This document shows positions 55,489 through 63,564 of a DNA stretch of 64,000 nucleotides, piece after piece. The stretch is from Halosolutus amylolyticus (lineage in GTDB: Archaea; Halobacteriota; Halobacteria; Halobacteriales; Natrialbaceae): assembly GCF_023566055.1 (NCBI RefSeq), contig NZ_JALIQP010000001.1, forward strand, positions 434,001 through 498,000, written 5' to 3'. The notes under the pieces were generated by a model. The model had not been told where the DNA came from, searched no databases, and saw only the letters and a list, made by a program, of their open reading frames with translations. A program made the translations under genes and the position numbers. The stretch's first letter is position 1, and the number at the start of each line of letters is the position of its first letter.

Positions 55489-55869
55489 CTAATCGGCAGT
55501 TCCGTAACGTGATGGATCGACGGCCACGTACTGTTCGACGACCAGACCGCTGGAACGACGCCGAGCGAGCCAGCGCTGGAGGTCGTGGGCGAACAGGGCG
55601 GGACTCTCGACGCGAGCGAGGCGGCCGGAGAGACCCTGCGGTGAGCGGACGAGCGCGATCAGGGCCCACATCGATCCGGCGGCGATCGCACCGGCGGCGG
55701 AGAAGGCCATCCCGAGCGAGAGGAAGGTCAGTCCGTAGACGAACCCGATCCCCATCGACGGCAGGCTCGTTCCGAGCGGGACGTTCGCCGTCGCGTCACG
55801 GAGCGTCGGTGCGAGAAAGACGATCGAGAGCCCACTTCCGAGCATGAAGACGAGATCTTGCCACATCAT
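55489..55869 (-). CDS. Small membrane protein, family not recognised
   Basis: 126 residues from ATG 55869. Two to three hydrophobic helices: about residues 5-22 (DLVFMLGSGLSIVFLAPT), 40-60 (GIGFVYGLTFLSLGMAFSA) and 62-80 (AIAAGSMWALIALVRS), followed by a basic cytoplasmic segment (DLQRWLARRRSSGL). Promoter: minus-strand ttattaa (55894-55900) at the leaderless distance. Convergent position relative to serB is not the case; both genes are on the minus strand. Confidence 0.65.
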   Translation of the reverse strand: MMWQDLVFMLGSGLSIVFLAPTLRDATANVPLGTSLPSMGIGFVYGLTFLSLGMAFSAAGAIAAGSMWALIALVRSPQGLSGRLARVESPALFAHDLQRWLARRRSSGLVVEQYVAVDPSRYGTAD

Positions 55870-55964
55870 CAAAACTACTTACTCGGTCACGAGTTAATAA
55901 CTCTCTCGGTCCGGGAGTGGGGGTATCAGCCGGATAGACCGCCGTAGAAGACAGTCTCGCGGGA

Positions 55965-56615
55965 TTAGGACTGTTCGAGGATCCCCCGTTCGAGGAGCGT
56001 CTCGCGAACCTCGGCCATCGACGTCGCGACGACTTCACAGTGTGGTTCGACGGCCGGTTTCGGCTGGAACCCGATCGAGAGGCCGGCGACCTGCAACATC
56101 GGCAGGTCGTTGGCCCCGTCGCCGATCGCGACGGTCTCGGCCATGACGGCACCCACCTCGTCGGCCAGATTCGCGAGGGCGTCGTCCTTGGTCCCCTCGA
56201 TCAGCGGCCCCTCGACGTCACCCGTGAGTTCCGTTCCGTCTTCGGTCATCGGCAACCGGTTCGAGACGATGTGATCGACGGCGACCCCCTCGCGCTCCAG
56301 GGCGGCGGCGACGCCGCGTTCGAACCCACCCGTCAGGATGGCCGTCGTAACGCCGGCCTCGTTCAACTCGGCGATCAGGTCGGCGGCACCCGGCCGGAGT
56401 TCGACCTCGTCGAACGCGGCCGCGGCCTCGTCCGCCGGCAGTCCCTCGAGCAGGGCCGCGCGCTCGCGGAGGCTCTCGGCGTAGCCGATCTCGTCGTTCA
56501 TCGCGCGCTCGGTAATCTCGGTCATGTCATCGGCAACGTCGCAGCGATCGCCGAGCAACACGGTCATCTCGGAGTCGGAAAGCGTCCCGTCGAAGTCGAA
56601 AGCGACGACTGTCAT
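55965..56615 (-). CDS. serB: Phosphoserine phosphatase
   Basis: 216 residues, HAD superfamily. It catalyses the last step of serine synthesis. Motif I is FDFDGTLSDSE (nucleophile D8 in VVAFDFDGT; acid D10), motif II is ILTGGFERG, and motif III/IV is IGDGANDLPMLQVAG. The cap region follows motif I: LLGDRCDVADDMTEI. The standard short archaeal size lacks the ACT domain seen in some bacterial SerB. serA lies 4 kb downstream on the opposite strand (60918-62504), so the pathway genes are near but not in one operon. Confidence 0.93.
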   Translation of the reverse strand: MTVVAFDFDGTLSDSEMTVLLGDRCDVADDMTEITERAMNDEIGYAESLRERAALLEGLPADEAAAAFDEVELRPGAADLIAELNEAGVTTAILTGGFERGVAAALEREGVAVDHIVSNRLPMTEDGTELTGDVEGPLIEGTKDDALANLADEVGAVMAETVAIGDGANDLPMLQVAGLSIGFQPKPAVEPHCEVVATSMAEVRETLLERGILEQS

Positions 56616-56788
56616 CGCTCGCCGCTTGTCGCGCCCCGGATAAACCAGTTCAGGTTTCGGCCAGTGTGGCGCGCGATCGGGTTCGACTCGAAACGACGGG
56701 GCGACGGGGACGTGGGTTCGTCCATCCGCGATCGGTCGGGGAACACCGTACCGAAATGGTTACTTTCCGGGAGGCAGTGACCGAGGAC

Positions 56789-57520
56789 ATGTCATCGGAG
56801 TCGCACCTCGAGTACGACACGGGGCCGCCCCTCGACGACGAGTCGGACACCGAGAGCGGCAGCGATCGAACCGAAACGGACGCCGAACCGGAGTCGCCGG
56901 ACGACGGGGAGACACGGCAGCCGTCGACGACCGTCTCACCCTGGGTAGCGGGGCTGTGTTCGGGTGCGGGTGCGTTCGCGATCGTCTTCGCCGTGATCTA
57001 CCACCTCGTCGGATCGATGTTCGCCGCTGGCGCGTTCGCTCGCATGGAGGAAGAGCCCAGCCAGGTGGCGATCGCCGGACTCTCCACCCTCGGCAGTCAC
57101 GGCGCGTCGATCGAACAGGGCGGTGAACAGATACAGTCCGGGTTCGCGACGTACACCGGGCTTACCTCCCACGTTACCACGCTGATCCCGATCATCGTGC
57201 TGGCGCTTTCCGGCTACCTCCTCGTCAGGTACGTCCGACTCGAGACCCGCGCCGAGGCGGGGCAGGTGATCGGATCGATGGGGGCGGCCTACGTCGCGCT
57301 GGCGATGGGGCTCGCACAGGTTGCCACGTGGACCCCCGAAGACGAACCGGTCGGCGCCACCGGCGATGCCAGCCAGATCGCCGTCCCGGTCGACGCCGGA
57401 ACGGTCCTCACGCTCGCCGTCACCGTCTTCGTCTTCGCGGGGATCGGAGCCGCCATCGCCGCCCTTCCGCGGTGGCTCGAGCGCGATCGGGCATCCGCCG
57501 ACGATTCCGACCCCGCCTGA
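56789..57520 (+). CDS. Hypothetical membrane protein, paralogue of the one at 48511-49158
   Basis: 243 residues from ATG 56789 (MSSESHLEYD; an in-frame ATG at 56756 is an alternative). An acidic head of about 50 residues is followed by helices at about 55-80 (GLCSGAGAFAIVFAVIYHLV), 122-150 (LTSHVTTLIPIIVLALSGYLL), 160-180, and 205-230 (VLTLAVTVFVFAGIGAAIAAL). The order (acidic head, four or five helices, short loops) mirrors the gene at 48511-49158, though residue identity is low. Function unknown. The gene between it and serB is in the opposite direction. Confidence 0.68.
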   Translation: MSSESHLEYDTGPPLDDESDTESGSDRTETDAEPESPDDGETRQPSTTVSPWVAGLCSGAGAFAIVFAVIYHLVGSMFAAGAFARMEEEPSQVAIAGLSTLGSHGASIEQGGEQIQSGFATYTGLTSHVTTLIPIIVLALSGYLLVRYVRLETRAEAGQVIGSMGAAYVALAMGLAQVATWTPEDEPVGATGDASQIAVPVDAGTVLTLAVTVFVFAGIGAAIAALPRWLERDRASADDSDPA

Positions 57521-57557
57521 CGAAACCACGTCGCAAGCGAACCCGGACTCAGACGGA

Positions 57558-58007
57558 TTACTCCTCGACCGGCGTCTTGACGATCGTCACCGGCCGCGAG
57601 GCCAGTCGCGCGACGCGATCGGTGACGCTGCCGAGCAGTCGGCGGTACTCGCCCGATCGCTCCTTCGAACCCATGACCAGCAGGTCGACGTCCCCGTCGG
57701 CGGCGTAGTCGAGGATCTCCTCGTGGGGCCGGCCGTGCCTGACGGCCACCGTGGGCTCGAGTCCCGCCTCCCGTGCGGCCTCCGCGGCGGCCTCGAGCGC
57801 GTCCTCGCCGACCTGTTCGAGCGCGGCCTCCAGTCCCTCGAACTCGTGGACGTACTCGTCGCCGGTGTAGGAACTGTAGACGTCGCTGTCGACGACGTAC
57901 AGCAGGTGCAACTCGGCCTCGGCGTGCTCGGCGAGTGCGATCGCGTGTTCGGTCGCCAGTTCCGTTCCTTTCTCCGCGTCCGTCGGCAGGAGGATCCGAT
58001 CGTACAT
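57558..58007 (-). CDS. Universal stress protein (UspA family)
   Basis: 149 residues, single Usp domain. It starts MYDRILLPTDAEKGTELA and ends with the ATP-binding signature: VMGSKERSGEYRRLLGSVTDRVARLASRPVTIVK, matching the G2xG9xG(S/T) nucleotide pattern. These proteins bind ATP and are induced by varied stresses; many copies occur in haloarchaea. The tail (PVEE) is short. It is divergent from the DMT transporter at 58189. Confidence 0.93.
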   Translation of the reverse strand: MYDRILLPTDAEKGTELATEHAIALAEHAEAELHLLYVVDSDVYSSYTGDEYVHEFEGLEAALEQVGEDALEAAAEAAREAGLEPTVAVRHGRPHEEILDYAADGDVDLLVMGSKERSGEYRRLLGSVTDRVARLASRPVTIVKTPVEE

Positions 58008-58138
58008 ACGAATATGTTCGCCGAGTAACCGGATAAATCCACGTCCCGCTCCCGTGACCTGGGAACGGGACCACCCGAGGACGGCCGGAAGTCGCCGTCA
58101 TCGCAACGTCTTTTGCTCGAGCGTCACCAGTGGCGACA

Positions 58139-58192
58139 ATGACAGTCCTGTCGCGGGAACGCCCGCCGATCGCGTTCCCGGTGGTGGCGTGA
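58139..58192 (+). CDS. Possible 17-residue leader peptide coupled to the DMT transporter
   Basis: Open frame ATG at 58139 to TGA at 58190-58192 encodes MTVLSRERPPIAFPVVA. Its stop overlaps the GTG start of the transporter at 58189 in a GTGA, the same arrangement as real coupled genes. There is no strong TATA box at the expected distance, so this may be chance. Confidence 0.3.
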   Translation: MTVLSRERPPIAFPVVA

Positions 58193-59085
58193 CGAGCGCG
58201 ACGGCCGAGGTCGTGGCGCTCGCGCTCCTCCCCGCGATCCTCTGGGGGTTCACGCCGATTTTCGACAAGCGCGGGATGGCCGCGGGCGGCGACTCCGTCC
58301 AGGCCTCGCTGGTGGTCGTGATCGTCGACTCGGCGATCTACTGGCTCGTCATCGCCGTCCTCCACGGCCGATCGGCGTTTGCCGGCCTCACGACGGAAGC
58401 GATCGCGATCTTCGGGTTCGCCGGCGTCGTCGGGACCGCGCTCGGCCGGATCACGATCTTCGTCGGCGTCGATCGGGTCGGCGCGAGCCTCAACAGCGCG
58501 ATCCTCAGTTCGCGGCCGCTGTTCGCGACGCTGATCGCGCTCGTCTTTCTCGGCGAACCGCTGGGGCCGAGAACGGGCATCGGCATCGTCGTCCTCGTCG
58601 CCGGCCTGTCCCTGCTGACCGTCTCGAAGGGCGGCGACCTCGGCGGCTGGCAGCCCCGGGACCTGCTGTGGCCGATCGCCGCCGCGGCCACCTTCGCCGT
58701 GGCGAACGTCAGCCGACGGTACGGGATGACCGAGACGCCACTCTCGGCGCTCGAGGCCGTCGCGATCAACGAGACGGTAGGGCTGGTCGCGCTCGTCGCA
58801 TTCGTGGTCGCCACCGACGGCCGCGACGTGCTCGAACGACCGCGAGCGTCCTACCGGTACTTCGCCGGCAGCGGACTCCTGACGACGGTCGCGATGCTCT
58901 CGCTGATGGCCGCGCTGGGCCTGGAGGCGGGTCGGATCGCGATCGTCGATCCGCTGGTCGCGACTGCGCCGCTGTTCACGTTGCTCTTCGCCGCGGTCCT
59001 GTTGCGCGACCTCGAACGGGTGACCCGCGGGGTCGTCGCGGGTGCCGTCCTGGTCGTCGTCGGCGTCGTCTTGATAACGCTCTAA
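58189..59085 (+). CDS. DMT-superfamily (EamA) transporter
   Basis: 298 residues from GTG 58189 (VTSATAEVVALALL). Ten transmembrane helices in two repeats. Family signatures: ILWGFTPIFDKRGMAAGGD, TALGRITIFVGVDRVGAS at the end of half one, and RYGMTETPLSALEAVAINE in half two. The longer open frame upstream contains no helix and is not used. Convergent with the next gene. The substrate is unknown. Confidence 0.88.
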   Translation: MTSATAEVVALALLPAILWGFTPIFDKRGMAAGGDSVQASLVVVIVDSAIYWLVIAVLHGRSAFAGLTTEAIAIFGFAGVVGTALGRITIFVGVDRVGASLNSAILSSRPLFATLIALVFLGEPLGPRTGIGIVVLVAGLSLLTVSKGGDLGGWQPRDLLWPIAAAATFAVANVSRRYGMTETPLSALEAVAINETVGLVALVAFVVATDGRDVLERPRASYRYFAGSGLLTTVAMLSLMAALGLEAGRIAIVDPLVATAPLFTLLFAAVLLRDLERVTRGVVAGAVLVVVGVVLITL

Positions 59086-59109
59086 TCGCGAGGTCGTCCC
59101 ACCCGACGA

Positions 59110-59754
59110 CTACCGTCCCGTCCCGGCCCCGCCGCCGATCGCCAGATCGAGCACGCCGAGCGCAACGAGCGTCGGGTAGAGGACGACCGCCGAGTGGAAG
59201 CCGACCGAGGCGTCGAACGGTGCGCCGAAGTACAATCCGCCGACGAGGGCCGCCGCATACAGGGCGAACCGGCCCCTGCGCGCCCGCCAGTCAGTTCCGG
59301 AGACGGCAGGGAAGACGGCGACGCAGCCGGCGACGAGACCGGCGGCGACGACGGCGGGGAGAACCGGGCCGTCTGCGACCATGCCCGCGACGCCGGCGCC
59401 GTAGGTCCCGAGACCGACGACGGCGGAGAGGAAGACGGCACGACCGAGCAACAACCGGTATCCGCCACCGATCCCGAGCGTCACCGTCTCGATCCGCGGC
59501 CACTCCCGATCGCCGATCAGTTCGCGACGCCGGAGTCCGATCAACGTGGGCAGGAGCACCAGGACGACGATGCTGCCGATCACGTGGGAATCGCGGTGAA
59601 CCGTCGACTGAAAGACGAACCAGAGCATCAGCACCGTCAGTATCAGCACCTGTGCGAGCCCGTAGTAGACGATCGCGTCGATCAACCGCTCGTCCGGGCC
59701 GGCGGGCTCCCGAAGACGACGGCGTTCGCTCCCCAGGGGATCGTGGGGCGACAT
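59110..59754 (-). CDS. Integral membrane protein with about six helices, family not recognised
   Basis: 214 residues from ATG 59754 (MSPHDPLGSE). The N-terminal 25 residues are charged. Hydrophobic segments at about 30-50 (DAIVYYGLAQVLILTVLMLW), 60-80 (VIGSIVVLVLLPTLIGL), 108-130 (AVFLSAVVGLGTYGAGVAG), 138-155, 165-180 and 190-205 (VVLYPTLVALGVLDLAI). A basic loop RRRELIGDREWPR lies between helices two and three. It is convergent with the DMT transporter and divergent from the HTH gene. No motif identifies a function. Confidence 0.68.
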   Translation of the reverse strand: MSPHDPLGSERRRLREPAGPDERLIDAIVYYGLAQVLILTVLMLWFVFQSTVHRDSHVIGSIVVLVLLPTLIGLRRRELIGDREWPRIETVTLGIGGGYRLLLGRAVFLSAVVGLGTYGAGVAGMVADGPVLPAVVAAGLVAGCVAVFPAVSGTDWRARRGRFALYAAALVGGLYFGAPFDASVGFHSAVVLYPTLVALGVLDLAIGGGAGTGR

Positions 59755-59803
59755 GGACGATCGATACGGCAACTCGCGACTAAAGCGTTCGGAGAAATTG
59801 ATT

Positions 59804-60724
59804 TCATCTCCGGACGCCGGTCTCGAGGGACTCGTCGACGACGACGGTCAGTTCGTCCTCCCCGGCCCGGACGGTCACCGCCACCCGCGTCGGATCGCGC
59901 TCGAGGACGGACGTTCGATCGCCGTCTACGGCGAACGGGAACTCCCAGGGAGGACGATCGGACGGGTCGATTCCGTGTCGATGAAGGAACGAGACGACGG
60001 GCGGAGCGACCACGAGCGTCTCCCCCACGGTCGGGTAGTACGCGCCGGAACAGTCCCGACAACGGACGGTGACGATCGGTTGATCCCGGTACCGCGAGAG
60101 GAACGAGTCGTCGGCCCCCGGAAGTGTAATCGTCGTCTCGAGTTCGCCGGCACACCAGGGACAGCGCCGGTTGCCGATCGAGAACAGGACGGCGCGAAAC
60201 CGCTGGGCCGCCGCGTCGAGCAGCGCCTCCCTCGATCGAGCCCCGTCCGTTCGGCCCGGGACGTGGACCATCGCGAGACGGCAGTCGCAGTCGGGACAGT
60301 CGACGAAGAAGAGTTGCTCGTCCGTGTACCGCGCTCGCGCCGCCGTCCGACAGCGCGGACACGCCGCGTCTGTCTCGAACTCGCGGCGGGTCGGAGTCGA
60401 CGAGAACGCGCCCGCGACGAGAAACCGATAGGCGAACTGGCCGAGCCAGTTCAACTGGTACCGGCCGTCGCAGTGGTCGACGAAGGTGCCGGTCAACTGG
60501 GAGAGATGGTAGGTGAACCGGCCCTTGTCGTCGACGCCGACGCGCTTTCGGAGCGTCGAATACTGCATCCCGTACGCGTCTCGGCGATCGATCGGGACGT
60601 ATTCGAGGTCCTCGATCGACGCCGGCGCCGAGCCGAGCGTTCGGAGGATCTCGACGCGAACCTCGCTGGCGAGCGCGGAAAACGCCGACTGTGGGGTCAG
60701 CTCGTCGTCCGGTTCGTCGGCCAT
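59804..60724 (-). CDS. Winged-helix protein with two zinc-ribbon motifs
   Basis: 306 residues from ATG 60724 (MADEPDDEL). Residues about 10-90 form an ArsR-like winged helix: SAFSALASEVRVEILRTLG, then YGMQYSTLRKRVG, KGRFTYHLSQLTGTFVD. A zinc ribbon follows (CPRC ... CPDC, about residues 118-145) and a second (CPWC ... CRDC, about 180-225), so the regulator may sense metal, redox or a ligand through the cysteines. The C-terminal part has a beta-like segment (TRVAVTVRAGEDEL). It is divergent from serA with a shared intergenic region of about 190 bases holding a dyad next to the serA start. Confidence 0.82.
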   Translation of the reverse strand: MADEPDDELTPQSAFSALASEVRVEILRTLGSAPASIEDLEYVPIDRRDAYGMQYSTLRKRVGVDDKGRFTYHLSQLTGTFVDHCDGRYQLNWLGQFAYRFLVAGAFSSTPTRREFETDAACPRCRTAARARYTDEQLFFVDCPDCDCRLAMVHVPGRTDGARSREALLDAAAQRFRAVLFSIGNRRCPWCAGELETTITLPGADDSFLSRYRDQPIVTVRCRDCSGAYYPTVGETLVVAPPVVSFLHRHGIDPSDRPPWEFPFAVDGDRTSVLERDPTRVAVTVRAGEDELTVVVDESLETGVRR

Positions 60725-60880
60725 GGGGCGCTTTCGGACGGCACTGGTATTACTCTCCCGGCGTCGGCGATTCGCTCGTCGCAACGCGATCGGCCAGTCG
60801 ACCCGATCGGAGGGGTCGATCCCGGGGCACGCACGGGGACGATCACCGCGGGAGGTAGTTTTTGCCGGCCGCGGCGACAA

Positions 60881-60901
60881 CGGAAGGGTTTACCCCTTCC
60901 G
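60881..60901. promoter_or_regulatory. Dyad overlapping the serA promoter
   Basis: cggaaggg (60881-60888) and cccttccg (60894-60901) are a perfect 8-bp inverted repeat with a 5-base centre tttac. It lies 17-37 bases before the serA ATG at 60918, where a leaderless TATA box would sit; the centre TTTA may be the box itself. A regulator bound here could block TFB/TBP. Confidence 0.5.
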
Positions 60902-60917
60902 CCCGATTGTCTCGCGC

Positions 60918-62504
60918 ATGAAAGTGCTCGTCACGGACCCCATCGCCGACGCGGGTCTGGACGTACTGAGAGACGCCGGCCACGAGGTCGAAACGGGCTA
61001 CGAACTCGAGGGCGAGGACCTCCTCGAGGCGGTCTCCGACGCGGGCGGACTGATCGTTCGCTCGGGAACCGAAGTCACCGCGGAGGTACTCGAGGCGGCC
61101 GAGGACCTCGTCATCGTGGGCCGCGCGGGGATCGGGGTCGACAACATCGACATCGACGCCGCGACGGACGAGGGCGTCATCGTCGCCAACGCCCCCGAGG
61201 GCAACGTGCGCGCGGCCGCCGAACACACCGTCGCGATGACGTTCGCGACCGCCCGATCGATCCCGCAGGCCCACATCCGCCTGAAGAACGGCGAGTGGGC
61301 GAAAAGCGAGTACCTCGGCGCGGAACTCGACGGGAAGACCCTGGGCGTCGTCGGCCTCGGCCGTGTCGGCCAGGAGGTCGCCAAGAAACTCGACTCGCTG
61401 GGGATGGACATCGTCGCGTTCGACCCCTACATCTCCGAGGAGCGCGCCGATCGGCTCGGCGCCGAACTCGTCGACTTCGAGCCGTGTCTCGAACGGGCCG
61501 ACTTCCTGACGATCCACACGCCGCTGACCCCCGAGACGGAGGGGATGATCGGCGCGGCGGAGCTCAACCTGCTCGAGGGCGGCCACCTCGTCAACGTCGG
61601 CCGCGGCGGCATCGTCCAGGAGGACGCGCTCGCGGCGAAAGTCGAGGACGGCACCCTCGCCGGCGCGGCGCTGGACGTCTTCGCCGAGGAGCCGCTCCCG
61701 GCGGACTCGCCGCTGCTGGAGCACGACGACGTCATCGTCACGCCTCACCTCGGGGCGTCGACCGAAGCGGCCCAGGAGAACGTCGCTACCTCCACCGCAG
61801 AGCAGGTCAACGCCGCGCTGGCCGGCGAACCCGTCATGAACGCGCTGAACGCGCCCTCGATCGACGAGAGCGCGTTCCCGCGTCTCGAGCCGTACATCGA
61901 GATTTCCGAGACCGCGGGCAAGGTCGCCGCCCAGTTGCTCGAGGGCCGCATCGAGGACGTCGAGGTCACCTACGAGGGCGACATCGCCGACGAGGACGTC
62001 GAGTTCGTCACCGCGTCGGCGCTGAAAGGCGTCTTCGAACCGCTCGAATGGCAGGTCAACGCCGTCAACGCGCCCCAGATCGCCGAGGACCGCGGCGTCG
62101 ACGTCACCGAGTCGAAGACCCGCCAGGCCGAGGACTTCCAGAGCCTCGTCTCGGTGACCGTCAGTAACGGCGACGACGAGGTCACCGTCGACGGTACCCT
62201 CTTCGCCGGCGACGACCCGCGAATCGTCCGCGTGGACGGCTACCGCGTCGACGCCATCCCCCACGGGAAGATGGTCGTCACGCGCAACACCGACGAACCC
62301 GGCGTCATCGGCCTCATCGGGAGCGTCATGGGCAAACACGGCGTCAACATCGCCGGCATGTTCAACGCCCGCGAGACGATCGGCGGCGAGGCACTGACCG
62401 TCTACAACGTCGACAGCCAGGTCCCCGACGAAGCGAAAGAAGAACTCGAAAGCGACGAGCGGATCATCGGCATCGACTACATCACGCTGAACGGTCAGGC
62501 GTAG
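60918..62504 (+). CDS. serA: D-3-phosphoglycerate dehydrogenase
   Basis: 528 residues, first step of serine synthesis. The NAD-binding motif is GLGRVGQE; the catalytic Arg, Glu and His occur in VNVGRGGIV, near EEPLP and in VTPHLGASTEA. A third domain (about 320-440) and a C-terminal ACT domain (about 455-528: MVVTRNTDEPGVIGLIGSVM, GKHGVNIAGMFNAR) indicate the long form with serine regulation. The ATG at 60918 fits MKVLVTDPIADAG; the frame upstream crosses the HTH gene on the other strand. serB is 4 kb away. Regulated probably through the dyad at 60881-60901. Confidence 0.96.
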   Translation: MKVLVTDPIADAGLDVLRDAGHEVETGYELEGEDLLEAVSDAGGLIVRSGTEVTAEVLEAAEDLVIVGRAGIGVDNIDIDAATDEGVIVANAPEGNVRAAAEHTVAMTFATARSIPQAHIRLKNGEWAKSEYLGAELDGKTLGVVGLGRVGQEVAKKLDSLGMDIVAFDPYISEERADRLGAELVDFEPCLERADFLTIHTPLTPETEGMIGAAELNLLEGGHLVNVGRGGIVQEDALAAKVEDGTLAGAALDVFAEEPLPADSPLLEHDDVIVTPHLGASTEAAQENVATSTAEQVNAALAGEPVMNALNAPSIDESAFPRLEPYIEISETAGKVAAQLLEGRIEDVEVTYEGDIADEDVEFVTASALKGVFEPLEWQVNAVNAPQIAEDRGVDVTESKTRQAEDFQSLVSVTVSNGDDEVTVDGTLFAGDDPRIVRVDGYRVDAIPHGKMVVTRNTDEPGVIGLIGSVMGKHGVNIAGMFNARETIGGEALTVYNVDSQVPDEAKEELESDERIIGIDYITLNGQA

Positions 62505-62587
62505 GGCCGATCGGGTCGACGAGACGATCAAAATCCGTTTTGATTCTCCGGGCGAGCTAATACGCTACCGGCGAAAGTTGGCCGGTA

Positions 62588-63460
62588 ATGGTAGTACTCG
62601 CCGCCTTCAGGGACGGCTGGACGGCCCTCCGGAAGAATCCGACGTTACTGCTCGCCGGGTTCGCCGTCGCGATCGTCAGCCGGCTCCAGCGAACCGGGAC
62701 GCTGACCGATTCAGCCGTCGTCGACGGTCTCGCATCGATCACGTTCTTCGTCGCGTTTCCGTTCGTGACGGGCGGATTCATCGGGATGGCGCTCGAGGCC
62801 GTTCGCGAGTCGGAGACATCGATTCGACGATTCGTCCGGGCCGGGCGGGCCCACTACCGGCGGATGCTGGGCGCGACGGTGCTGTTCACCGCGGTCGCGA
62901 TGGCGGTCGTCTTCGGTGGGCTCTCTATCGTGACGATCGGCGGCGTCGTGTGGCTGTTCAGCGTCGAGACCGTCGGCGAGACCGTCGCGTTCGCGACGAT
63001 GGCGGGGTTCGTCGGCGCGTACCTCCTCACGATCGTGCTCGTGCTGACGTTCGTGCAGTTCTACGACGCGGCCGTCGTCGTCGAGGGCGCCGGGACGACG
63101 GGCGCGCTCTCGCGAAGCGTGGACGTCGTGCGGTCGAACCTCCCGGGCGCCCTCGTCTTCTCGGTACTCTGGCTGGTCCTCCTGAACACGGTCCTCCAGC
63201 CTAGCGCGATGGTCGAGGCGGTGGAATCGCTATCGATCGCCGCCACGGCCGCCGGGCCGGCCGATCCACGGGCCATCGCAGCCGGGACGGTCGCGATCGA
63301 CCTGGGCGTCGCGCCGGCGATCGCACAGCCGATCGGCGTGGCGGTACCGGCCGTCACCGGGGCGTACCTCTACACCGTCTACACGGCGTTTTACGTCCGG
63401 CTCGTCGCCGAGATGGCCGACTCGAGCCCTGCCGCCGCGTCGACCGGCGTCTCCGGCTGA
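62588..63460 (+). CDS. Membrane protein of the DUF7847 type
   Basis: 290 residues. Four to six helices: LLLAGFAVAIVSRL (weak), ASITFFVAFPFVTGGFIGM, MLGATVLFTAVAMAVVFG, TVAFATMAGFVGAYLLTIVL and later LPGALVFSVLWLVLL and TGAYLYTVYTAFYVRL. Conserved-looking charged motifs are AAFRDGWTALRKNP at the start and YDAAVVVEGAG near the middle, as in the haloarchaeal DUF7847 group I recall (unverified). It resembles glycerophosphoryl diester-related membrane families. Function unknown. A box ctaatacg (62557-62564) lies at the leaderless distance. Confidence 0.7.
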   Translation: MVVLAAFRDGWTALRKNPTLLLAGFAVAIVSRLQRTGTLTDSAVVDGLASITFFVAFPFVTGGFIGMALEAVRESETSIRRFVRAGRAHYRRMLGATVLFTAVAMAVVFGGLSIVTIGGVVWLFSVETVGETVAFATMAGFVGAYLLTIVLVLTFVQFYDAAVVVEGAGTTGALSRSVDVVRSNLPGALVFSVLWLVLLNTVLQPSAMVEAVESLSIAATAAGPADPRAIAAGTVAIDLGVAPAIAQPIGVAVPAVTGAYLYTVYTAFYVRLVAEMADSSPAAASTGVSG

Positions 63461-63564
63461 GAGCGTCTCGCGGCTGAACGGGACCCAACCGAATCCGGTT
63501 GCGAAACGTACACTTCGGTGGCCCGGAAAGATCACACCCCGAACGAAGTCGGACCTCGAACTCC

